Source of the DNA: Paenibacillus_E sp042676385
GTDB taxonomy: Bacteria; Bacillota; Bacilli; Paenibacillales; NBRC-103111
Direction of reading: 5' to 3'
DNA length: 64,000 bases
Assembly: GCF_042676385.1 (NCBI RefSeq)
Contig: NZ_JBHTHA010000002.1
Coordinates: forward strand, 1-64,000
Part shown: in pieces, positions 41,602-50,213 of the stretch
Position numbering within the stretch: position 1 is the first letter of the stretch
Layout of the letters: each line of letters opens with the position of its first letter
Program-made: the position numbers and the translations under genes
Notes under the pieces: model-generated
What the model was told of the DNA's origin: nothing
Databases searched by the model: none
The model's input: the letters and a program-made list of their open reading frames with translations, nothing else

Positions 41602-42699
41602 TCACCTCGAATAACGGGATATATTGAGCAGGATGCCGATCGACGTGAGCATAAGCGTCAATGACGATCCTCCTGCACTTATGAGTGGCAAGGTAATGCC
41701 CGTAACCGGAAACATCCCGATAACAACGCCAATGTTAATGATGACCTGCACAGCAATCATCCCGATAATGCCGACCGCGATGAGGCTTGCAAATGTATCT
41801 GGAGCAGTAATAGCCGCACGCATGCCTCTCCACACCAGAATGGTGAATAACAGAAGCACAAGCGTACCGCCAATGAACCCAAGTTCTTCAGCAATAATAG
41901 AGAAAATAAAATCCGTTTGCGGCTCAGGCAAGTAGCTGTATTTTTGACGGCTCATGCCTAGTCCAAGTCCGACCAAGCCTCCGGGTCCGATGGCATAAAG
42001 CGATTGAATCGACTGATAACCTGCTCCAAGCGGGTCCTGCCATGGGTCTAAAAAGGCGGTAATCCGCTGCAAGCGGTAAGGGGCGGCAATAACAAGCCCT
42101 ACAAAACCCGCAACCCCTATCATACCTAGATAAGAGAGATGTAGCAATCTCGCGCCGGATGTGTAAATGATTAGCAGTGAAGCGCCTACGAGAACAACGC
42201 CCGTTCCAAGGTCCGGCTGCATCATAATAAGTCCGAAGGCCAAGCCCATAATGCCAAGCGGAGGCAGAAGCCCTTTAGTAAATAGCGTAATTTTCGCCTG
42301 CTGCTCGGACAACATTTTGGAAAGAAAAAGAATCATGCCGATTTTCATAAATTCAGAGGGCTGAATTCCAAAAGCGCCGATGCCAAGCCAGCTTCTCGCA
42401 CCGCCACGAACGACCCCAATGCCTGGGATCAAGACGATAAGGAGCATGCCGAAACAGACGAAAAGCGCGATCCGCGCATACTTTTTCCATACCAGATAAT
42501 CCACATTCATGGTAAAAAACATAGCGATAACGCCTAAAACCGCAAAAAGCAGCTGGCGTTTCAAGTAATACAACGAATCGCCGAAATCGTGAAAAGCAAG
42601 AACCGCACTGGCACTATACACCATAATGACGCCGATTGTCAAAAGCAACAGAGTAGGAATAATAATCCAAATGTCCGGAGCGGACCGCGCTTTACCCAT
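41602..42699 (-). CDS. spoVE: SEDS family peptidoglycan polymerase SpoVE/FtsW
   Basis: 365-aa ten-TM SEDS glycosyltransferase. Conserved segments are GGARSWLGIGAFGIQPSEFMKI, LIMMQPDLGTG, LPEPQTDFIFSIIAEELG and GITLPLISAGGSS, which include the catalytic Asp region. In B. subtilis the gene between murD and murG is spoVE, needed for spore cortex with SpoVD; here it could also serve as FtsW. The frame opens at 42741, but GAGGTG lies 7 nt before ATG 42699. Confidence 0.93.
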   Translation of the reverse strand: MGKARSAPDIWIIIPTLLLLTIGVIMVYSASAVLAFHDFGDSLYYLKRQLLFAVLGVIAMFFTMNVDYLVWKKYARIALFVCFGMLLIVLIPGIGVVRGGARSWLGIGAFGIQPSEFMKIGMILFLSKMLSEQQAKITLFTKGLLPPLGIMGLAFGLIMMQPDLGTGVVLVGASLLIIYTSGARLLHLSYLGMIGVAGFVGLVIAAPYRLQRITAFLDPWQDPLGAGYQSIQSLYAIGPGGLVGLGLGMSRQKYSYLPEPQTDFIFSIIAEELGFIGGTLVLLLFTILVWRGMRAAITAPDTFASLIAVGIIGMIAVQVIINIGVVIGMFPVTGITLPLISAGGSSLTLMLTSIGILLNISRYSR

Positions 42700-42758
42700 A
42701 ACATGACACCTCTTAGCCAAGTGTTGTGGGCTTATCCGCAAATGTGGATAGGCCCTAC

Positions 42759-44153
42759 TTAGAGTGTATGCACGGACTCTTTGAACATGCGTCCTCTGTC
42801 TTCATAGGAAGGAAACATATCCCAACTCGCGCAAGCCGGCGAGAGGAGCACAATATCGCCGGGATCGCTCATGCGGTATGCAAGTTCCACCGCTTGAGAT
42901 ACCGCGTCCGCTGCATCCTTAGCAGTATCGACGGTTTCAACAAGGCTAATCCCTGCCAACTCGGCAATGCGGTTGATTTTTTCTTTCGTTTGTCCCAAGG
43001 TGACTACGCCTTTGATCCGCTCGCGGAAAATAGGCAGCAGTTCCATATAGTCAGAACCGCGATCCAGACCTCCGGCAATGAGTACAATATTTTGCTCGAA
43101 CGCTTCAATGGACTTTATTGATGCTGCCGGATTCGTCGCCTTGGAATTGTTATAGAAACTGATCCCGTTTAGCTTTCTGACGAATTCCAGACGGTGCTCC
43201 ACGCCTTGGAAGCTTCTAAGGACGTCAGCGATCGTTTGCAGCTTTACGCCTGCTGTAATGGCCGCCGCCGATGCTGCTAATGCATTTTCGATATTAAAGC
43301 TGCCTGGTATGCCCATTTCTTGCGCCGGAAGAATGGCATGAATACCGCCTTGCCCATCCGCATAAACGAGCGTATTTGTCGATCTGTCCAAGTAAACGCC
43401 GTGCGGCAACACCTCATTCATGGAAAAAGGCAATACTTTGGCGCGCAAACTCGGGATGACCGACCGGCATACCGCATCATCCCAATTCAAGATAGCAATG
43501 TCATCTTCCGTCTGATTCGCGAATAACTTGACCTTGGAAGCAATATAATCATCCATCGTGCCATGATAGTCAAGATGGGTTTCATAAAGATTCAGCAAGC
43601 ACGCGATCCGTGGTCGAAACGCGGTCGTTCCTTTCAATTGGAAACTGCTCAGCTCAACGACCATCCAGTTTTCTTCCGTCACTTCAGGAGCGGCTTCAGT
43701 TAACGCCCGGCCAATATTTCCGGCTACAACCGGCTTCAGCCCTGCTGCATTCAACATAAGACCGATCAGCGTTGTCGTTGTCGTTTTACCGTTTGAACCG
43801 GTTATGCCAATAATCGGCGCCTCGCAAAATTGATAGGCAACCTCGACCTCAGTCACGACTTCGATGCCTAACTCCTCGGCTTTACGAATCGGTTCCACCT
43901 TGTATGGGATCCCCGGATTTTTCACGACGAGCGCTACACCTTCATGCACGATGGATTCCGGATGATAGCCGCATACAACAGAAATACCCAGAGCCTCCAG
44001 TTCGTCGGCTTCAGGGCATATGTTTCGTTCTTTTTTGTCATTGACCGTGACAACGGCCCCATTTTGATGAAAAAGCTTAGCCGCAGCGACTCCGCTGCGA
44101 GCCAAGCCCAAGATCACCACTTCAAGTCCACGATATTCACGCGGATGCTTCAT
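42759..44153 (-). CDS. murD: UDP-N-acetylmuramoyl-L-alanine:D-glutamate ligase
   Basis: 464-aa Mur ligase adding D-Glu. An N-terminal UDP-binding Rossmann fold (VVILGLARSG), ATP-binding GITGSNGKTTTTT (about 117-129), FYNNSKATNPAA and the C-terminal LLSPACASWDMFPSYEDRG motif are all present. The GAGGTG that sets its ATG lies in the last codons of mraY, with a 3-bp gap, so translation is coupled. Confidence 0.97.
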   Translation of the reverse strand: MKHPREYRGLEVVILGLARSGVAAAKLFHQNGAVVTVNDKKERNICPEADELEALGISVVCGYHPESIVHEGVALVVKNPGIPYKVEPIRKAEELGIEVVTEVEVAYQFCEAPIIGITGSNGKTTTTTLIGLMLNAAGLKPVVAGNIGRALTEAAPEVTEENWMVVELSSFQLKGTTAFRPRIACLLNLYETHLDYHGTMDDYIASKVKLFANQTEDDIAILNWDDAVCRSVIPSLRAKVLPFSMNEVLPHGVYLDRSTNTLVYADGQGGIHAILPAQEMGIPGSFNIENALAASAAAITAGVKLQTIADVLRSFQGVEHRLEFVRKLNGISFYNNSKATNPAASIKSIEAFEQNIVLIAGGLDRGSDYMELLPIFRERIKGVVTLGQTKEKINRIAELAGISLVETVDTAKDAADAVSQAVELAYRMSDPGDIVLLSPACASWDMFPSYEDRGRMFKESVHTL

Positions 44154-44156
44154 TCT

Positions 44157-45116
44157 CTACAACACCTCATTCATGTATAATCCGAGCACGGCAAGTACGA
44201 GACCTGCAGCCCAGAACGTGATGACGACGCGCCATTCCGACCAGCCGACCAATTCAAAGTGGTGGTGAATCGGACTCATTTTGAACACGCGTTTACCTCT
44301 TGTCTTAAACGATACGACCTGGATCACCACCGAAAGGATCTCCACCAAAAACACACCGCCAACTATGGCCAGCAACAGTTCAGCTTTGGTCAAAATAGCT
44401 ACGGCGACGAGTCCCCCTCCGATTCCAAGCGAGCCCGTGTCACCCATAAACACTTTGGCCGGGTGGGCATTAAAAACGAGAAAGCCAAGTACGGCTCCCA
44501 CCATTGCCGCTGAAAAAATCGCCGCTTCCGGCTGCGTATTGTTCATCGCGATCACGGTGTACGCGCCAAAAGCAATCGCGCTCGTTCCGGCCAGCAGTCC
44601 ATCCAAACCATCCGTGAAATTGACCGCATTCGATGCGCCCAGCATCAAAATCGCCATCAGCGGAAAATACAGCCAGCCCGGATTAAAATGGAATTCGACA
44701 AATGGAATGTATAAGTCCGTACTATGCCCTTCTTTAATGAGAAGGTAGCACACAATCGCTGAAATCAGAAGTTGCCCGAACAGCTTTTGTTTTGCGGTAA
44801 GTCCTAATGAACGTTTGAAGATGATTTTAATATAGTCATCCAGAAAACCTACGAGTCCGTAGCCCAGAGAAGCAATCAGCAGGATCAACAGATCGGTTGT
44901 TTTATCGGCAAAACGAAGTGTCGCCAGCGCCAACGCGAGCAAAATGATCGTTCCGCCCATTGTCGGCGTCCCCTGCTTCTTCAAATGTCCTTGCGGACCG
45001 TCGGTACGAATTTGCTGGCCGAATTTCATCCGCCGCAAAATCGGGATAAAGAGCGGTCCCATAATGAGGGCAAGTACAAAAGCCACGCCCATCGTTAATA
45101 ATACTGCGTTTTCCAC
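44157..45116 (-). CDS. mraY: Phospho-MurNAc-pentapeptide transferase MraY
   Basis: 319-aa ten-TM enzyme that makes lipid I from UDP-MurNAc-pentapeptide and undecaprenyl phosphate. Family motifs GTPTMGG, FLDDYIKI (two Mg-binding aspartates), NAVNFTDGLDGL, VFMGDTGSLGIGG and SPIHHHFE are present. Start GTG 45116 has AGGAGG about 6 nt upstream, next to a recurrent hairpin element copy. Confidence 0.97.
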   Translation of the reverse strand: MENAVLLTMGVAFVLALIMGPLFIPILRRMKFGQQIRTDGPQGHLKKQGTPTMGGTIILLALALATLRFADKTTDLLILLIASLGYGLVGFLDDYIKIIFKRSLGLTAKQKLFGQLLISAIVCYLLIKEGHSTDLYIPFVEFHFNPGWLYFPLMAILMLGASNAVNFTDGLDGLLAGTSAIAFGAYTVIAMNNTQPEAAIFSAAMVGAVLGFLVFNAHPAKVFMGDTGSLGIGGGLVAVAILTKAELLLAIVGGVFLVEILSVVIQVVSFKTRGKRVFKMSPIHHHFELVGWSEWRVVITFWAAGLVLAVLGLYMNEVL

Positions 45117-45121
45117 TGTGG

Positions 45122-45178
45122 TTCCTCCTGCTCGTTTTCCGGGTAGAAAACGATTTGCTATTCATAGTGTGAGTTGAT
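45122..45178 (-). repeat. Recurrent hairpin-SD leader element, mraY copy
   Basis: CGTTTTC (45133-45139) and GAAAACG (45146-45152) form a perfect 7-bp stem with a 6-nt loop, next to the CAGGAGG of mraY. The outer flank is less conserved than in pyrR and sigE. Confidence 0.6.
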
Positions 45179-45206
45179 GAGCTAAACAAGAAAGGCAATG
45201 CCTTGC

Positions 45207-46607
45207 TCACTCCGCGAGCAAGGCGTGCACGACATGCTCAAGCCGCATGCCGCGCGAGCCCTTCACGAGCACGAGATCATCGCCTCGTGCCAGATCAGCG
45301 AGCTCTGCGGTGAGCTCCTCCTTGTCGTAGTAGGCGCGAACTTGCGCCTGCGGGAACGACTTCGCCGCTTCCTCCGCGATGAGACGGCCGAGGCGGCCGA
45401 ACGTGAAGACGTAGTCTACACGTTCAGGAGAGAGCATCGCGCCAATCTCGCGATGGAACTGCTCTTCTTGTAGCCCAAGCTCCAGCATGTCGCCGAGCAC
45501 GACGAACTTCCGACCGAAGCCGCTCAGCTGCTCGGTTAGCGCTATGGCAGCCCGCATCGAAGCCGGGCTGGCGTTATACGCATCGTTCAGCACAGTCAGC
45601 CCGGAGGCTGCCGTCAGCTTCTCGATGCGCATGCTCGTCATTTGCAGCGTGCGCAGCCCCGCTGCAATATTTTGCGGCGATACGCCGAAGGCTTCGCCGA
45701 TGGCAATGGCCGCAAGCGCGTTGATCACATTATGCGTGCCGAGCAAAGGAATATACAATTCCGGGTAACCCCGGGAATTGATGGTGAAGTAAGCCCCTTC
45801 CGCATCCATACGGATCGCTGTCGGGTGTATATCATTGATCGTGCCGTTGCCGAAGCGGATGCGGCTCAATTCAGCCGGCAGCCTTCGTTCCGAGAGCGCC
45901 TGCTCGATCAGAGGCTCGTCGCCGTTATAGACGAACAGCCCGCCGCTCGGCATGCCGCTCAGAATCTCCGCCTTGGCGCGAGCGATCTCTTCGCGCGATC
46001 CCAGCTGGAGCATATGCGCTTCGCCGATCATCGTGATGATCGCCGCTTCCGGCTCCGCGAGCTCGGATAAGAGCTCAATTTCGCCGCGTCCGCTCATCCC
46101 CATTTCGACGACTGCGTATTGTGTCGTCTCTTCGAGTTGCAGCAGAGTCAGGGGTAATCCGATATGATTGTTCAGGTTTCCCTTTGTTTTATGAACATGA
46201 TACGTGCTGCCAAGAACAGCAGCAACCAGATCCTTCGTCGTTGTTTTGCCGTTGCTGCCGGTGATGCCGACGATCCGCACAGGCAGCTGCTTACGGTATG
46301 ATCTGGCCAACTGCTGCAGCGCGACGAGTGTGTCCTTCACACGGATAATCGGCATGCCTTCCGGCGGGTTCGGACGATCGTCCTGCCATAGAGCAGCAGC
46401 TGCGCCTTTGCTGTAAGCTTCTGCGGCATAGGCATGGCCGTCGAAGTGTTCACCGATTAACGGCACGAATAAGCTCCCAGGCTGTATCGTCCGCGTATCG
46501 GTAGATACTCCCGTTATTTGCAGGTCAGCCGCTGCTGCCGATGTTGCCACCAGATCAGCCCCATCACCCAGCATGGCAGTCATTTGTTTAAGCGTTCGAC
46601 TAATCAT
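45207..46607 (-). CDS. murF: UDP-MurNAc-tripeptide:D-Ala-D-Ala ligase
   Basis: 466-aa Mur ligase adding D-Ala-D-Ala. ATP-binding GITGSNGKTTTKD, the Lys-containing GNLNNHIGLPLTLL, NDAYNASPASM and VVLGDMLELG are typical. The ATG overlaps the murE stop (ATGA), so murE and murF are coupled. The 3' two-thirds is clearly more GC-rich than mraY (40 of 60 at 45241-45300 against 24 of 60 at 44701-44760), like pyrF. In B. subtilis murF lies outside dcw; here it sits between murE and mraY. Confidence 0.97.
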   Translation of the reverse strand: MISRTLKQMTAMLGDGADLVATSAAAADLQITGVSTDTRTIQPGSLFVPLIGEHFDGHAYAAEAYSKGAAAALWQDDRPNPPEGMPIIRVKDTLVALQQLARSYRKQLPVRIVGITGSNGKTTTKDLVAAVLGSTYHVHKTKGNLNNHIGLPLTLLQLEETTQYAVVEMGMSGRGEIELLSELAEPEAAIITMIGEAHMLQLGSREEIARAKAEILSGMPSGGLFVYNGDEPLIEQALSERRLPAELSRIRFGNGTINDIHPTAIRMDAEGAYFTINSRGYPELYIPLLGTHNVINALAAIAIGEAFGVSPQNIAAGLRTLQMTSMRIEKLTAASGLTVLNDAYNASPASMRAAIALTEQLSGFGRKFVVLGDMLELGLQEEQFHREIGAMLSPERVDYVFTFGRLGRLIAEEAAKSFPQAQVRAYYDKEELTAELADLARGDDLVLVKGSRGMRLEHVVHALLAE

Positions 46608-48091
46608 CGATTTCTTCCCCTTATCGCAGTCTTAGCCACCAAACGATCATCAAAATCATGCTTGACCCCCATGATATCCTGATACGTTTCGTGGCCTTTT
46701 CCCGCTATCAATACTACATCGCCCGGGCCTGCCTCTTCAATAGCCTTTTGAATCGCTTGCTTCCGATCGACGATAAGTCGGAACTTCTCGCTGGGAAATC
46801 CGGCCTCCTCTATGCCTGGAACGATGTCTTGCAAAATGGCATCAGGCTGCTCGGTACGCGGATTGTCGGAAGTCACGTATAAATAATCGCTATATTTCGC
46901 GGTTACTTTTCCCATGAGAGGGCGCTTCTTCCGGTCCCTGTCGCCCCCGCAGCCAAAGACCGTGTAAATTTTGCCTTCAGCAAAATCACGAATCGTGGAT
47001 AATGCGTTTTCCAGACCATCAGGCGTATGGGCATAATCAACCAAGACCAGGAAGTCCTGACCCTCGTTAACAACCTCCATACGCCCATCAACGACCGCTA
47101 CACTTTCTAGACTATTCCGAATCTGCTCCAGTGCAACGCCTTCGGCTAAAGTTGAGGCAATTGCCCCAAGCGTGTTATACACATTGAATTTACCGACCAA
47201 TTTCATGCGAAACTGAGCTTCACCTGCAAAGGAAACGAGGCGAAACTCCGTACCTTGAGCCGTAATTCGAATATCCTTAGCCCTGACATCACACTCGTTG
47301 TCAATTCCATAGGTAATGACCTGAGCTGCGGTCAATTTTTCAAAAGCTTCAGAAGCAGGATCGTCTGCGTTCAAAATGGCATACTGACGCTTCTGAGGGT
47401 CTCCAGAGAAGCCATTGCCCAGTCTGGAAAACAGCAAACCCTTTGCCGACTGATAAGCATCCATCGTCTTATGATAATCCAGATGATCCTGGGACAAATT
47501 CGTAAATATGCCCGACCGGAAATGAATCCCCTTCACTCGGCCCAGCTCCAACGCATGACTGGACACTTCCATAACGCAGTAATCGGTTCCCGCTTCCTTC
47601 ATTTGATTAAAGCTTCGCTGCAAATCAAGCGCTTCTTGCGTTGTTCGCTCCATATCCGTATACGTATCGCCGATTTTCATTTGAATCGTGCCCATTAATC
47701 CGGTGGTAAAACCTTGATCGCGCAAAATTTTCTCAATTAAATAAGTGGAAGTTGTTTTGCCATTCGTCCCTGTAATGCCGATAATTTTCATTTTTTCACT
47801 TGGATATCCGTAGAAATGCGCGGATAGTACCGCCATCGCATATCGTGCATCTTTCACAACAAGCTGCGGTACCGGCAAATCCAGCACACGTTCGACGACA
47901 AGGGCAGAAGCCCCCGATTCAACCGCTCTAGGGGCAAAATCGTGGCCGTCTACGGCCAGCCCGGGGATACACAAGAAAAGATCCCCTTGCTTTACTCTTC
48001 TGGAATCGGCCTCAATTCCTGTTATCTCCGTATCCGACTCACCCTGTATATGTGTAATGAGCAGAGCAGAAGCAAGCTCTTTCAGTTTCAT
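46604..48091 (-). CDS. murE: UDP-MurNAc-L-Ala-D-Glu:meso-DAP ligase
   Basis: About 495-aa Mur ligase. ATP-binding GITGTNGKTTSTYL, VMEVSSHALELGRV, VDYAHTPDGLENAL, and the specificity motif SDNPRTEQPDAIL; DNPR is the meso-diaminopimelate signature, so the wall is DAP type. The frame opens at 48166, but MKLKELASALL at ATG 48091 is the family N terminus, with AGGG six nt upstream. Consistent with a DAP supply from DapH, the deacetylase and PatA. Confidence 0.96.
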   Translation of the reverse strand: MKLKELASALLITHIQGESDTEITGIEADSRRVKQGDLFLCIPGLAVDGHDFAPRAVESGASALVVERVLDLPVPQLVVKDARYAMAVLSAHFYGYPSEKMKIIGITGTNGKTTSTYLIEKILRDQGFTTGLMGTIQMKIGDTYTDMERTTQEALDLQRSFNQMKEAGTDYCVMEVSSHALELGRVKGIHFRSGIFTNLSQDHLDYHKTMDAYQSAKGLLFSRLGNGFSGDPQKRQYAILNADDPASEAFEKLTAAQVITYGIDNECDVRAKDIRITAQGTEFRLVSFAGEAQFRMKLVGKFNVYNTLGAIASTLAEGVALEQIRNSLESVAVVDGRMEVVNEGQDFLVLVDYAHTPDGLENALSTIRDFAEGKIYTVFGCGGDRDRKKRPLMGKVTAKYSDYLYVTSDNPRTEQPDAILQDIVPGIEEAGFPSEKFRLIVDRKQAIQKAIEEAGPGDVVLIAGKGHETYQDIMGVKHDFDDRLVAKTAIRGRNR

Positions 48092-48195
48092 GGGCAACCC
48101 TACCCTCTCCTTAAACTTGATCATATCTATTATGGACAATTTTATGCATACGGAAAAGTAAAACATGTCTTATCCGCAAATCTTTTTTCACATTT

Positions 48196-50127
48196 TTATT
48201 GAGGAGGCTCGCTGTTGGACAAAAAGATCCGGATCGTTGAGCCCTGGTCGACTCTCGTCCCTGCTTTTGGCGCCTGGCTGATGACATATTTGCCATTTCC
48301 GGATTTCGCCAATCTAAAATTCATATTCAGATCTTCTAATATATCATCTACCGAAGCTCCAACCAAGTTCGGCACTTCGACAACCGGCGTCTCCCCGTAA
48401 CGGTAATCTTTATCCAGCTGCTGCTTATTCGGCTCTACTTTCATATAGCGCAGTGCGTCAGCCATAATATTCTTCACGAGCGGGGCTGCGATCAAACCTC
48501 CGAACTGGATGCCTTGCGGATCATCCACTGCTGCGTAAACGACAACCTTCGGATTGTCGGCAGGAGCAAACCCGATGAAGGAGACAATGTGCTCATCCGG
48601 CGAGTACCGACCGTTAATCACTTTCTGCGCAGTTCCCGTCTTGCCCCCGACGCGGTAACCGTCGATGAACGCATTGCGTCCCGTCCCTTTGGCTACGACG
48701 CTTTCCAGTGCTTCTCTAACCTGTTTGGATGTATTTTCGGAAATCACGTTGCGTACAAGTTCCGGTTCAACGACATCGACAATTTCACCGGACTCAGGGT
48801 TCATAAACGACTTCGCCACGTGAGGCTTAAAAAGCTTTCCGCCATTAATGGCCGCTGAAACAGCGGTAATTTGCTGAATCGGCGTGACGGATACGCCTTG
48901 CCCGAATGCTGTTGTCGCCAGCTCAACCGGCCCGACTTGCGAAGGCTTGAACATAATTCCGTTCTCTTCTCCGCCCAAGTCGATGCCCGTTTTCTTCCCA
49001 AAACCGAATTTTGTAATATAATCAAACAGCTTTTCCTTGCCAAGCCGTTGTCCCATGACCACGAAGCCGGGGTTGCAGGAATTTTCTACGACTTGCTGCA
49101 TCGTCTCGCTGCCGTGTCCGCCCCGTTTCCAGCAGCGGAGTCTGGCGCCGCCAACTTCAATAAATCCTGGGTCAAAAAATTGTTCGTTCTTTAAATCTAC
49201 CTTTTTCTCCTCTAATGCAGATGCCAATGTAATGATTTTGAACGTAGAACCCGGTTCATACGTTTTCCATATCGGCAAATTGCGGTTATACGTTTCCGCT
49301 GAATAGTTATTATAATTTCCAGGCTCATAAGTAGGCCTGCTGCCCATCGCCAATATTTCCCCGTTATTAGGGTCCATCATGATCGCCAGCACGTTTTGAG
49401 CCTGGGTCTGGACCATCGTCTGATCCAGTTCCCTTTCTAGCACGGACTGCAAATGACTGTCGATCGTAAGCTGCAAATTCAGCCCATCTTTCGGCTGCAC
49501 ATATTCGTCAGTTGTGCCTTTCAGCTGTCTCCCCGCCGCATCGGCCATGTAGGAAATGCTGCCCGGCACGCCGTTCAGGTACTTGTTATATTTGGCTTCC
49601 ACGCCAGTCAAGCCTTCGTTATATGCATTCGTAAAACCGAGAACATGTGCAGCAAGCGTACCAAATGGGTAGAAGCGCTTATTATCCTCCGCCACGACAA
49701 TGCCAGGAAGCTTTAAATTACGAATTTCCTGCGCCTTTTCTACCGTAATTTTGCGACCAGTCGGTTTGATATAGTTAATTCTGGATTTTCTAGTCATTTG
49801 TTTGAAAATCTCATCTTCATTTCCTTGCAGCACCTCAGCCAGCTTGGCCGCCGTCGCACGCGCATCCTGAAGCTGGACAGGAATAGCCATCACGGAAGGC
49901 GTGCTGACGTTATAAGTGAGCGCTACGCCATTTCGATCCTGAATCTCGCCTCGTTTAGGCGCAAAAGGTATATCCCGGCGCCAGCTATCTTCCGCTTTAT
50001 CAGCCAAATCCTGACCTATCCACAATTGAACATAAGCAAGACGCAGGATGAGCGCAGTAAAGATGATAGTTCCAATAATAAGCGCAGTAAATAATCTGCG
50101 ACGAACGGTAACGTTGGATGCACGCAT
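48196..50127 (-). CDS. spoVD: Sporulation-specific class B PBP SpoVD
   Basis: 643-aa transpeptidase. One N-terminal TM helix (about 10-33), a dimerisation domain, the transpeptidase domain with SxxK serine 294 in EPGSTFKI, SCN, and GGKTGTAQK, and a single C-terminal PASTA domain (about 580-643). In relatives it works with SpoVE on spore cortex. GGGGGAG precedes the ATG. It lies between pbpB and murE, the conserved order. Confidence 0.95.
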   Translation of the reverse strand: MRASNVTVRRRLFTALIIGTIIFTALILRLAYVQLWIGQDLADKAEDSWRRDIPFAPKRGEIQDRNGVALTYNVSTPSVMAIPVQLQDARATAAKLAEVLQGNEDEIFKQMTRKSRINYIKPTGRKITVEKAQEIRNLKLPGIVVAEDNKRFYPFGTLAAHVLGFTNAYNEGLTGVEAKYNKYLNGVPGSISYMADAAGRQLKGTTDEYVQPKDGLNLQLTIDSHLQSVLERELDQTMVQTQAQNVLAIMMDPNNGEILAMGSRPTYEPGNYNNYSAETYNRNLPIWKTYEPGSTFKIITLASALEEKKVDLKNEQFFDPGFIEVGGARLRCWKRGGHGSETMQQVVENSCNPGFVVMGQRLGKEKLFDYITKFGFGKKTGIDLGGEENGIMFKPSQVGPVELATTAFGQGVSVTPIQQITAVSAAINGGKLFKPHVAKSFMNPESGEIVDVVEPELVRNVISENTSKQVREALESVVAKGTGRNAFIDGYRVGGKTGTAQKVINGRYSPDEHIVSFIGFAPADNPKVVVYAAVDDPQGIQFGGLIAAPLVKNIMADALRYMKVEPNKQQLDKDYRYGETPVVEVPNLVGASVDDILEDLNMNFRLAKSGNGKYVISQAPKAGTRVDQGSTIRIFLSNSEPPQ

Positions 50128-50213
50128 GAACGTTCGCTCCCCCTTCCCAACCAGTCAAGATCTTTCATATCATGACTATTCGGGACAACCAGGGGTTAGA
50201 ACAAGCTCTCCCC